Positions 1-5,916 of a DNA stretch of 9,391 bases are shown in pieces. The number at the start of each line of letters is the position of its first letter. The first letter of the stretch is position 1. The notes under the pieces were generated by a model. The model was not told the origin of the DNA and searched no databases. It was given only the letters and a program-made list of their open reading frames with translations. This DNA is from an uncultured Nostocoides sp. (GTDB lineage Bacteria > Actinomycetota > Actinomycetes > Actinomycetales > Dermatophilaceae), in NCBI GenBank assembly GCA_936931335.1, contig CAKZIH010000322.1:1-9391 (forward strand), given 5' to 3'. The translations under genes were made by a program, and so were the position numbers.

Positions 1-1
1 C

Positions 2-499
2 CGGGCTCAGCGCAGCGCCGGCCGCAAGGCACCGGCCAACGCCGCCCCGCAGCCGAGCGCGCCCGAGCCCAACACCCCCGAGCAGCCGCCCACGCCGAGC
101 AGCGGAGGGGGATTCTTCACCGCTCCCTCCCAGGGCTGGATCTCCTCGGAGTTCGGGATGCGCTTCCACCCGATCCTCAACTACTGGCGACTGCATTCCG
201 GCCGCGACTACGCCGCCAATTGCGGCACGCCGGTGGTAGCCGCCGCACCCGGCACCCTCGTCTCCGCGGGTTGGGGCGGGGGCTATGGCAACCAGGTGAT
301 CGTGAGCCACGGACTGGTCGGCGGCGAGCCGCTGGCCACCACCTACAACCACCTGTCCTCGATCGTGGTCTCCGGTAGCACCGTCACCCGCGGCCAATTG
401 CTCGGGTATGTCGGGACCACCGGTCTGTCGACCGGGTGCCATTTGCACTTCGAGGCCCGGGTGAATGGCGTCCCGAAGGACCCGCGCAACTGGTTGTAA
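2..499 (+). CDS. M23-family cell-wall endopeptidase, C-terminal part (5' end outside window)
   Basis: Reading frame 2 is open from the first bases to TAA at 497-499, giving 165 visible residues; the gene starts upstream of the window. The first ~40 residues are a Pro/Ala/Ser-rich linker, followed by a complete LytM/M23 domain. Zinc-site motifs are visible: HSGRD (His codon 194-196, Asp codon 206-208), a YNHLSS segment, and HLHFE (His codons 440-442 and 446-448). Known of the family: M23 enzymes cleave peptidoglycan cross-bridges or stem peptides outside the membrane. In many actinobacteria a coiled-coil M23 protein is encoded between ftsX and smpB and is thought to be activated by the FtsEX complex, like EnvC/PcsB/RipC systems. 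The downstream smpB here fits that order, but ftsEX itself is not in the window, so the FtsEX link is inference. An internal ATG at 158 lies just inside the domain and is not a credible start. Two cysteines (in ANCGTPV and STGCHLHF) flank the active site and may pair. Confidence 0.92.
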   Translation, partial: RAQRSAGRKAPANAAPQPSAPEPNTPEQPPTPSSGGGFFTAPSQGWISSEFGMRFHPILNYWRLHSGRDYAANCGTPVVAAAPGTLVSAGWGGGYGNQVIVSHGLVGGEPLATTYNHLSSIVVSGSTVTRGQLLGYVGTTGLSTGCHLHFEARVNGVPKDPRNWL

Positions 500-556
500 G
501 GCCGCCGCAGGGTGCGGGGGGCGAGCATCCGACATACGGGCAGGTAGCGTTGCTTG

Positions 557-579
557 CGCGCCACGCACCTCGTGGCGCG
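557..579 (+). other. Perfect 9-bp hairpin between M23 gene and smpB
   Basis: CGCGCCACG (557-565) and CGTGGCGCG (571-579) are perfectly complementary around a 5-nt loop. The hairpin sits 57 nt after the peptidase stop and 20 nt before the smpB GTG. No T-run follows, so it is not a canonical intrinsic terminator. It could reduce read-through, protect an mRNA end, or separate expression of the upstream gene from smpB. Function unassigned. Confidence 0.45.
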
Positions 580-599
580 GACGGACGGGGACGAACACA

Positions 600-1067
600 G
601 TGGCCAAGGACACGGGACAGAAGCTGATTGCGGGCAACCGCAAGGCACGACACGACTACCTGATCGAGGACACCTTCGAGGCGGGTATCGCGCTACTGGG
701 CACCGAGGTCAAGGCGCTGCGAATGGGCCGGGCCAGTCTGGTGGACGGCTACGCGATCTTCTATGGCGACGAACTGTGGCTGGAGGGGGTGCACATCCCC
801 GAATACGTCCAGGGCACGTGGACCAATCACACTCCGCGTCGGCGGCGCAAGCTGCTGCTGCACCGCAGCGAACTGGCCAAGCTGGAGGCCGGCACCCGGT
901 CCAGCGGGCGCACGATCGTCCCGCTCGCGCTCTATTTCAAGGATGGGCGGGCCAAGGTGGAAATCGCGCTGGCACAGGGCAAGCGGGCCTATGACAAGCG
1001 CCATGCACTGCGCGAACGGCAGGATCAGCGGGATATGGATCGCGCGCTGCACGGACGGGGTGAGTAG
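600..1067 (+). CDS. smpB: SsrA-binding protein SmpB
   Basis: This encodes 155 residues from GTG at 600, preceded by a GGGGA ribosome-binding site at 587-591. SmpB binds the tRNA-like domain of tmRNA and brings it with EF-Tu to stalled ribosomes for trans-translation. Family motifs are present in order: an N-terminal GNRKARHDY box (residues 12-20), the OB-fold core with FEAGIALLGTEVKALR (26-41), NHTPRRRRKLLLH (76-88), and the basic tail GKRAYDKR (127-134) followed by an Arg/Asp-rich helix that enters the mRNA channel. The length is normal for the family. The frame stays open upstream to 465, but that extension is low-complexity, overlaps the M23 gene and lacks homology to SmpB, so GTG-600 is preferred. 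Its RNA partner ssrA is 2.1 kb downstream on the same strand. The next gene starts 3 nt after the stop. Confidence 0.97.
   Translation: MAKDTGQKLIAGNRKARHDYLIEDTFEAGIALLGTEVKALRMGRASLVDGYAIFYGDELWLEGVHIPEYVQGTWTNHTPRRRRKLLLHRSELAKLEAGTRSSGRTIVPLALYFKDGRAKVEIALAQGKRAYDKRHALRERQDQRDMDRALHGRGE
1057..1064 (+). promoter_or_regulatory. Shine-Dalgarno of the DUF2207 gene inside the smpB 3' end
   Basis: GGGGTGAG lies within the last codons of smpB, 6 nt before the GTG at 1071. Because the ribosome-binding site is inside the upstream coding sequence and the intergenic gap is only 3 nt, translational coupling to smpB is likely. Confidence 0.6.
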
Positions 1068-1070
1068 CTG

Positions 1071-3071
1071 GTGCGCCGGCTCCTCGCCCTCTTCGGCCTG
1101 ATGCTCGCCGGCTGCGGAATGCTCGCCCCGGCCGCGAGCGGTGCCGTAACCGGCGGACCCGCGAGCGCGCCCGGGCTAGTCCGTGGCTACGAGCGCGGTT
1201 TTGTGGCCGCCGAGGGCGGGGAGCGCAATGCCGCCTATGACGTGGCGCTGGTGGCCCTGCCGGACGGCTCGCTGCAGGTCACCGAGACCATCACCCACGT
1301 CTTCCCGCAGGACCAGGAGCGCCACGGGATCACCCGGGACATCCGGGTGCGCGCCGGCTACCAGGACCGCGAGGACGTCTACCGCTACTACCGGATGAGC
1401 GGATTGACGGTTAGTTCGCCGACCGGCGCGCCGGCTGACGTCGATCAAAGCGACTTCGGTGCCTATGTTCACCTGCGAATCGGCAGTGCGGACCGCACCG
1501 TCAACGGACAGCAGACCTATGTCATCAACTACACGCTCGCCCATGTCGTCAACGAGATCGATGCCGAGCGTGCCGAGCTGGTACACGACCTCGTGGGCGT
1601 CGCCAACGAAGAGGTCTACGACGAGGTGACCGCCTCGATCTCGGCGCCCGCCACGCCCACGCAGGTGGGCTGTAACTATGGGCCGCAGGGTTCGGATTCG
1701 CTCTGCGACGCGACGCTGGGCAATCCGTCGACCTTCCGGCATACCGGCCTCCAGCCCGGTGAGGCGATGACCGTCGCGACCTCGATGCCGCGCTCGGCCT
1801 TCGGCGACCTGTCTCCCGAACTCATCGAGGGCTCGACCGCGGGTGAGGGCCAGGACGCGGGCAGCACCGTGTCGCCGGCGGCGGCGCGGACCCTCGGGCA
1901 GCTCACTGCGGGTCTGGGCGCCTTCCTGCCGCTGCTGGCGGCGGCCGGCATGAGCCTGCTGGTATGGAGTCGCGGCCGCGACGAGCACTACGCCGGACTC
2001 ACCCCGGGGCTGGCCCCGGGTGCCGGGGAGGTGGCCGACACCGTTCGGCGCAGCCGGCCCGGGACCGTGACCGTGCAGTTCAGCCCGCCGCCGGGCGTGC
2101 AGCCGGGCCTGGTCGGCACGCTGATCGACGAGAGCGCCGACACCGTCGATGTCACCGCGACGGTGCTCGACCTCGCCGTGCGCGGGTACCTGCAGATCGC
2201 CGAGACCGAGAAGAGCTTCGGACGCACCGATTGGGAACTCACCCGGCTCACCCCGCCGCCGGACGCGCGGGCGCTGAGCACCTATGAGGAGACGCTCATC
2301 GAGGCGCTCTTCGCCCGCGGCACGCACGTGCGGCTCTCGGAGCTGCGGCATACCTTTGCCGCCACCCTGGCCTCGGTCAAGGGGCATATGTACAACGAAG
2401 TCGTGCGCCGCGGTTGGTTCCGCAACTCCCCGGAGAGCCAGCGCAGCGCCTGGTCCGGTTTAGGGACGCTGTTCATCGTTGCCGGCGTGATCTCGCTCTT
2501 CTTCCTGAGCGATCTCGTGCCCGCTGGCCGACCGCTGCAGGCCGTGCCCTTCTCCGGCACCACGATCCTTGCCGCCGGCCTGGTGCTCAGCGGCCTGATC
2601 GTCAAGGCGCTCGGGCGTCGGATGGCCGCCCGCACCGCCGACGGCTCCGCGGTGCTCGCCCAGGCGCTGGGCTTCCGGCAGTACCTGGTCACCGCCGAGG
2701 CCGGCCAGATCCGGTATGAGGAGGCCCAGGACATCTTCTCCCGCTACCTGCCGTATGCCGTGGTCTTCGGGGTGGCGGAGAAGTGGGCTAAGACCTTTGA
2801 GGAGGTGGCCGCCGCCGCGGCCGCGGCCGGGGTCACCATCACGCCGCCGATCTGGTACATCGGGCCGAATTTCGGCACCGGGATGATGTTCGACTCCATC
2901 GCCAGCGGTATGGACGATTTCGCCACCCAGGCGGCCGGCACCTTCGTCTCGACCGCGGGCTCGTCCGGGACCAGCGTCTTCGACAACAGTGGCGGCGGCT
3001 TCGGTGGGGGCCTCGGCGGGGGCGGGTTCTCCGGCGGCGGCGGATCGGGGTCCTCCGGCGGCAGCTGGTAG
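1071..3071 (+). CDS. DUF2207-family membrane protein with Gly-rich tail
   Basis: This encodes 666 residues. A short signal sequence begins MRRLL and contains a lipobox-like LAGC at 12-15; cleavage after ASGA (residue 25) is an alternative. An extracytoplasmic beta-rich domain (about 50-245) contains two cysteines, C201 and C212. A first membrane helix lies at about 279-299. The next soluble part (about 330-450) has the family pattern with DVTATVLDLAVRGYLQI (360-376). A helical hairpin follows (about 461-481 and 497-513), then the hallmark SRYLPYAVVFGVAEKW (557-572) and a tail at 641-665 that is almost pure Gly/Ser, ending in Trp. The combination of an N-terminal ectodomain, YLPYA motif and Gly-rich C-terminus is characteristic of DUF2207 proteins, whose function is not established. 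Its start is 3 nt after smpB with an in-gene ribosome-binding site, suggesting co-translation with smpB. A long antisense ORF in 1176-2387 is a GC-driven shadow. Confidence 0.9.
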   Translation: MRRLLALFGLMLAGCGMLAPAASGAVTGGPASAPGLVRGYERGFVAAEGGERNAAYDVALVALPDGSLQVTETITHVFPQDQERHGITRDIRVRAGYQDREDVYRYYRMSGLTVSSPTGAPADVDQSDFGAYVHLRIGSADRTVNGQQTYVINYTLAHVVNEIDAERAELVHDLVGVANEEVYDEVTASISAPATPTQVGCNYGPQGSDSLCDATLGNPSTFRHTGLQPGEAMTVATSMPRSAFGDLSPELIEGSTAGEGQDAGSTVSPAAARTLGQLTAGLGAFLPLLAAAGMSLLVWSRGRDEHYAGLTPGLAPGAGEVADTVRRSRPGTVTVQFSPPPGVQPGLVGTLIDESADTVDVTATVLDLAVRGYLQIAETEKSFGRTDWELTRLTPPPDARALSTYEETLIEALFARGTHVRLSELRHTFAATLASVKGHMYNEVVRRGWFRNSPESQRSAWSGLGTLFIVAGVISLFFLSDLVPAGRPLQAVPFSGTTILAAGLVLSGLIVKALGRRMAARTADGSAVLAQALGFRQYLVTAEAGQIRYEEAQDIFSRYLPYAVVFGVAEKWAKTFEEVAAAAAAAGVTITPPIWYIGPNFGTGMMFDSIASGMDDFATQAAGTFVSTAGSSGTSVFDNSGGGFGGGLGGGGFSGGGGSGSSGGSW

Positions 3072-3095
3072 GCGGCTTGCCCGCCGGGAATGCAC

Positions 3096-3124
3096 TTGGG
3101 CGCAGCGGCGTTGTGCCGCATACT
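3096..3124 (+). promoter_or_regulatory. Candidate ssrA promoter in the 120-bp gap before tmRNA
   Basis: The gap between the DUF2207 stop and the tmRNA 5' end contains TTGGGC (3096-3101), a 17-nt spacer and CATACT (3119-3124), an acceptable sigma-70-like pair. Transcription would begin near 3131, giving a roughly 60-nt precursor leader that RNase P would remove at 3192. A small GGCGG/CCGCC hairpin (3071-3085) overlaps the DUF2207 stop but has no T-run. The match is modest, and read-through from smpB is also possible. Confidence 0.35.
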
Positions 3125-3191
3125 GGAGTACTCGGTCGCCACATTCGGCCGGGATTGATAAGTCCACAGCGTGATGGGTCGGATCATCCAT

Positions 3192-3555
3192 GGGGGTGAT
3201 CGGTTTCGACATTGGTCGGTCTGTCAGGGGAAGCGGGTCGAGGACGCACGGTTATCTCGTCAACGCTCCGTGCAAACCAATAGGTGCCAATTCCAAGCGC
3301 ACCGACTTCGCCCTCGCCGCCTGAGCGAGCCTCGAAGTCCGTCAGCCTGAGCTAGTTTCCGTCTCAGTGCCTGGCGTCAGCTAGGAAACTTGCTGCGTCG
3401 TCATGTCGGGGGACGGCGCGGGACTCTTACTCGACTGGGCCTGTCAGGGAACATGTGCGCGCGAGCCCTGGGGCCGAGAAATTCCATAGCGCACTGCACC
3501 CGGAGAAGTCCTGGTTCGCCGTCAGTGGACGCGGGTTCGATTCCCGCCACCTCCA
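3192..3555 (+). ncRNA. ssrA: tmRNA (transfer-messenger RNA)
   Basis: The one-piece tmRNA is 364 nt before CCA addition. The acceptor stem pairs GGGGGTG (3192-3198) with CACCTCC (3548-3554), including the G3-U70 wobble that is the alanyl-tRNA synthetase identity element (G3194 with T3552), followed by discriminator A3555. The D-like region has the conserved GGTTTCGAC. The T arm is GCGGG (3531-3535), loop TTCGATT, CCCGC (3543-3547). The reading frame starts at 3286 and encodes ANSKRTDFALAA then TGA (3322-3324). Its 3' half folds into helix H5: GACTTCG (3304-3310) with CGAAGTC (3333-3339), plus CTCGC (3313-3317) with GCGAG (3325-3329). TTTCC (3356-3360) and GGAAA (3384-3388) look like a pseudoknot pair. 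CCA is not encoded (CTC follows A3555), so it must be added by tRNA nucleotidyltransferase. tmRNA rescues stalled ribosomes together with SmpB. Confidence 0.97.
3286..3324 (+). other. tmRNA proteolysis-tag reading frame (ANSKRTDFALAA-stop)
   Basis: GCC at 3286 is the probable resume codon. The 12 encoded residues end in ALAA, the C-terminal degron read by ClpXP-type proteases, and the KRxxFALAA pattern is typical of actinobacterial tags. The charged tmRNA alanine would precede this sequence in the finished tag. The upstream AATAGGT holds the positioning bases seen before resume codons in other tmRNAs. Confidence 0.9.
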
Positions 3556-3570
3556 CTCCCATCCGACCCA

Positions 3571-4200
3571 TCACGCTGCTGGCGCTACCTCCAGCATCCA
3601 GCGATCGCCCGCGGGCACGAAGCCGATCCGCGCGTAATAGGCGCCGGGCAGACCCGGTGGCGTGAACACCCGTCGGAAGCCCTTGCTCGCCAGCAGCCCG
3701 CTCTCGTGGAAGACGAAGGCGCCAGGGGAGAAGTCCCGAAACCGCTGGGTGACATAGTCGAGGTCGATTTGCGCCGCTGCCTCGCCGGCGTCGTGCAGCA
3801 CGATGACCCCGGCGCTCTCGTTGCCATGTTGGATGAGGAAGGCGCTGGAGCGGGCGCCCACCCCGGCCGGGCGGAAGCTCGGGTGGTAGCGGGCGATATC
3901 CGCGCCATTGCGGCGCAGGAAGGCGGCGAGCACCGGGTCGTCATGCTCCACCGGCACGACTTCGTATGCCGTCCCATCCCGCCGATGCTCCCGCTGCAGT
4001 CTCACGATGTAGTAGACGTTGAGGGCGGCGAGCACCACATTCATCGCCACCATCGACCACACACTGATGCCCCAGTTGAAGATCAGCAGGGCGATGGTCG
4101 CGGCCAGGTTGAGCAGGCGCAGCCGTAGGATGCGGGTCTGCATGACCGATACGACGAGCAGGGCCGAGCCGGCCCAGCCCAGCACATCGAGAGCGCTCAC
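3571..4200 (-). CDS. YgjV-like membrane protein with C-terminal GNAT-like domain
   Basis: This encodes 209 residues from GTG at 4200. The N-terminal part has about three membrane helices (5-20, 28-41, 46-67; DVLGWAGSALLVVSVMQTR and NVVLAALNVYYIVRLQ) resembling the YgjV inner-membrane family. Residues 80-205 form a soluble domain ending in AYYARIGFVPAGDRWML, whose YY-RIGF segment resembles the last strand and helix of GNAT acetyltransferases. The usual acetyl-CoA loop (Q/RxxGxG/A) is altered to a QRFRDFSPGA stretch (152-161), so catalysis is doubtful. From memory, similar two-domain proteins occur in other phyla; their function is unknown. The start overlaps the stop of the upstream SIMPL gene by 4 nt (GTGA), and I see no good Shine-Dalgarno, so translation is probably coupled. 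The stop codon lies 15 nt from the 3' end of the convergent ssrA gene. Confidence 0.78.
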   Translation of the reverse strand: MSALDVLGWAGSALLVVSVMQTRILRLRLLNLAATIALLIFNWGISVWSMVAMNVVLAALNVYYIVRLQREHRRDGTAYEVVPVEHDDPVLAAFLRRNGADIARYHPSFRPAGVGARSSAFLIQHGNESAGVIVLHDAGEAAAQIDLDYVTQRFRDFSPGAFVFHESGLLASKGFRRVFTPPGLPGAYYARIGFVPAGDRWMLEVAPAA

Positions 4201-4841
4201 GCCCGTTGCCGTATGTCAGCCCAAGCCCACCGCACGGCAACCGTGGCGCTGACTCTGTGCTCACCCATTTCCACGCCCATCTCCGCGCTGCCGACGGCCA
4301 TCGCGCGGGCCATCATGGGGTGCCCACCCGGGCCCGGGGTGGCGGCGGGGGAGTCGATCACCAGCAGCACCTCGCCGATTTCGCGCCCAGCCAAGTGCGC
4401 GAACTGCTCCGCCTTGGCGCGCGCGTCGGCGAAGGCGGCTTCCCGGGCCCGCACACGCAGCGGTTCGATCTCGGCGATCTGCAATTGGATGCCGTCAATG
4501 GTGAGGGTGTCGCCGGCGGCGTCCGAGGCGGCGGCCACCAACCGGCCCACCACGGCGCGATCGCGCACCCGCAGCCGCAGCGACTGCCCGGCCAGGAAGC
4601 CGACGACGCGCCGACCCTCCCGGTCGTGCTCGGGGTGGACATAGGCGCCCGTGGTCTGCAGGTCGGCCGGGGCGACGCCGTGCTCCTTTGCCTGGGCGGT
4701 GATGCGCGCCATCGCCGAGTCCGCGCTGGCCAGGGCCTCGGCCACGCTGGAGCCGGGGGCGCACACGCCCAGGTCCAGGACCACGATGTCCGGTGCGCTG
4801 GCCGCCGCGCCGGTGCCAGTGGTTTCCACGAAGGCGTCCAT
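4197..4841 (-). CDS. SIMPL (DUF541) domain protein
   Basis: This encodes 214 residues from ATG at 4841; a GTG at 4850 would add three residues. SIMPL features are visible in order (214-residue numbering): a Val/Leu-rich first strand (IVVLDLGVCAPG), a helix of about 30 residues, the LQTTGAYVHPEHD segment (about 60-72), GFLAGQSLRLRVRD (about 81-94), then GIQLQIAE (about 117-124), and the long AREAAFADARAKAEQFAHLAG helix, with VSATVAVRW near the end. SIMPL proteins are oligomer-forming; characterised members are periplasmic or outer-membrane proteins, and human IRAK1BP1 is a cytosolic member. This one has no signal peptide, so a cytoplasmic location is likely. It is the first gene of a two-gene unit with the YgjV-like protein. 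ATG-4841 is chosen because a TACTGT -10 element sits exactly 7 nt before it and there is no Shine-Dalgarno, suggesting a leaderless mRNA. Confidence 0.85.
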   Translation of the reverse strand: MDAFVETTGTGAAASAPDIVVLDLGVCAPGSSVAEALASADSAMARITAQAKEHGVAPADLQTTGAYVHPEHDREGRRVVGFLAGQSLRLRVRDRAVVGRLVAAASDAAGDTLTIDGIQLQIAEIEPLRVRAREAAFADARAKAEQFAHLAGREIGEVLLVIDSPAATPGPGGHPMMARAMAVGSAEMGVEMGEHRVSATVAVRWAWADIRQRA

Positions 4842-4848
4842 GTGCGGC

Positions 4849-4854
4849 ACAGTA
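4849..4854 (-). promoter_or_regulatory. -10 element TACTGT for a leaderless SIMPL mRNA
   Basis: On the minus strand TACTGT (4854 to 4849) is followed by 7 nt and then ATG at 4841, so transcription would start at or next to the A of the start codon. No clear -35 is visible (best is TGGGTC at 4878-4873). The TAnnnT-N7-ATG spacing is the known signature of actinobacterial leaderless genes. Confidence 0.5.
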
Positions 4855-4907
4855 GTGCGCCGCCGGTCGACCGACCCATCCCACTACCGTCAGGCGGCAA
4901 TTACCCG

Positions 4908-5270
4908 ATGCCCCAACCCGCCAACCTGCCCGCCGCTCGGCTTTCCCTCGGGCTTGCGCTGCTGCTCAATGCGGCCGTGGTGTTCTCACCATCCGCACCC
5001 GGGATCCCACTCTTTCCCTACGCCGACAAGGTGGTTCACCTGGCGATCTTCGCCATACCCGCGGCGCTGTTCGCGCTCGCGGGGCTCTCGGTGCCGGCCT
5101 GGGGGGCGGGGTTGACGGCATACGCCGTGGGCACGGAGGTGATCCAAGCGACCCTCTTGCCGCAGCGCAGCGGTTCAGTGGGCGACCTGGTTGCCGACCT
5201 GTCCGGGATCGCTTTGGGTGTGCTGATCGGGTGGGGGATTCCCATCGTGGGGGCGGATGCCGGACAATGA
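4908..5270 (+). CDS. VanZ-like four-helix membrane protein
   Basis: This encodes 120 residues with four predicted membrane helices (about 11-28, 42-60, 64-82, 93-112). VanZ-family signature positions are present: DKVVHLAIF (40-48), EVIQ (77-80), and R87 followed by GDLVADLSGIALG (92-104). VanZ of the teicoplanin-resistance cluster gives its name to the family, but most chromosomal members, including short ones like this, are unrelated to glycopeptide resistance and their role is unknown. The start is ATG at 4908, with an AGGCGG ribosome-binding site (4892-4897) about 10 nt upstream. The same frame is open back to 4206, but that part is the complement of the SIMPL gene and is not protein-like. 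The gene is divergent from SIMPL, with only 66 bp between the two starts, and overlaps the yqgE start by up to 14 nt. Confidence 0.82.
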   Translation: MPQPANLPAARLSLGLALLLNAAVVFSPSAPGIPLFPYADKVVHLAIFAIPAALFALAGLSVPAWGAGLTAYAVGTEVIQATLLPQRSGSVGDLVADLSGIALGVLIGWGIPIVGADAGQ

Positions 5271-5838
5271 GGGGATGACCTGGACGGAGGACCTGAGCGG
5301 TCGGCTGCTGGTCGCCTCCCCTGACATCTCGGAGGGCATCTTCCGCCGCAGTGTGATCCTGGTTCTGCATCACGACGAGGATGGCGCGCAGGGGCTGATC
5401 CTCAACCGGCCGCTGGAGGCCGAGATCGATGCCGTTTTGCCGGGTTGGGGGAGCATCGCCTCCCAGCCGCCGCAGGTCTTCCACGGGGGGCCCGTCGGTC
5501 TCGATTGCGCCCTCGGGATCGTGGCGCTCGGCGGCGGCCCGGTGTCCACCGAGGGCTTGCGTCGGTTGTTCGGCGGCCTGGGCCTGGTCGACCTGGACAG
5601 TGAACCCGCACACATTGGCCCCGCCGTTGGTGGGATGCGGGTTTTCGCCGGCTATGCCGGTTGGGTGGCTGGGCAATTGGAGTCCGAGATCGCTAGCGGC
5701 AGTTGGTATGTCGTGGACTGCGAACCCGGCGATGCGTTCGTCCGGGAGGCGGGCGTGCTCTGGCGTACGGTGCTCAGGCGCCAGACCAACTCCCTGGCGC
5801 TGGTGGCCACCTATCCGGCGGACCCGTCGCTCAACTGA
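5257..5838 (+). CDS. yqgE: YqgE/AlgH family protein (DUF179)
   Basis: This encodes 193 residues from ATG at 5257; ATG at 5275 (residue 7) is an alternative start lying just after the VanZ-like stop. Neither has a well-spaced Shine-Dalgarno, so coupling or re-initiation after the upstream gene is plausible. Family motifs are clear: GRLLVASP (15-22), RRSVILVLHHDEDGAQG (30-46), LILNRP (47-52), FHGGPV (75-80), RVFAGYAGWVAGQLESEI (128-145), GSWYVVD (148-154) and the terminal YPADPSLN. YqgE/AlgH proteins are widely conserved; AlgH was named as an alginate regulator in Pseudomonas, but a general biochemical role is not settled. The length matches the family. In actinobacteria the gene is often near a DUF3039 gene, as here (79 bp downstream). 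Confidence 0.93.
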   Translation: MPDNEGMTWTEDLSGRLLVASPDISEGIFRRSVILVLHHDEDGAQGLILNRPLEAEIDAVLPGWGSIASQPPQVFHGGPVGLDCALGIVALGGGPVSTEGLRRLFGGLGLVDLDSEPAHIGPAVGGMRVFAGYAGWVAGQLESEIASGSWYVVDCEPGDAFVREAGVLWRTVLRRQTNSLALVATYPADPSLN

Positions 5839-5903
5839 CCGGCGTCGCAGCCGTTCGACCGGCAGCACCGTCGCGGCTCAGCGGCAGGCGTGCCAGCGGG
5901 TCC

Positions 5904-5909
5904 TACACT
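5904..5909 (+). promoter_or_regulatory. -10 element TACACT for a leaderless DUF3039 mRNA
   Basis: TACACT is followed by exactly 7 nt and then ATG at 5917, with no Shine-Dalgarno. This repeats the geometry seen before the SIMPL gene and fixes the DUF3039 start at 5917 rather than the in-frame ATG at 5890. Confidence 0.55.
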
Positions 5910-5916
5910 CGCCGGT

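Noticed and set aside
465..599. In-frame 5' extension of smpB to a start at 465
   Set aside because: It overlaps the M23 gene, is low-complexity and unlike SmpB, while GTG-600 has a ribosome-binding site and begins at the conserved N-terminus.
1176..2387. Long minus-strand ORF of about 400 codons opposite the DUF2207 gene
   Set aside because: Arg/Gly/His-rich composition with no recognisable domain; typical antisense shadow of a GC-rich gene.
3582..3610. GCTGG/CCAGC hairpin as a terminator for ssrA
   Set aside because: Only 5 bp, inside the coding end of the opposing gene, and with no T-run.
3390..3665. Plus-strand ORFs inside and beyond the tmRNA 3' half
   Set aside because: They lie on tmRNA structural sequence, including the T arm and acceptor, and have no protein homology signal.
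4206..4907. Plus-strand extension of the VanZ-like frame upstream of 4908
   Set aside because: This part is the complement of the SIMPL gene, is His/Gly/Arg-rich and lacks membrane helices; the VanZ-like protein begins at 4908.
4908..5270. VanZ-like gene as evidence of glycopeptide resistance
   Set aside because: No vanHAX-type genes nearby, and short VanZ-family proteins are common in genomes without such resistance.
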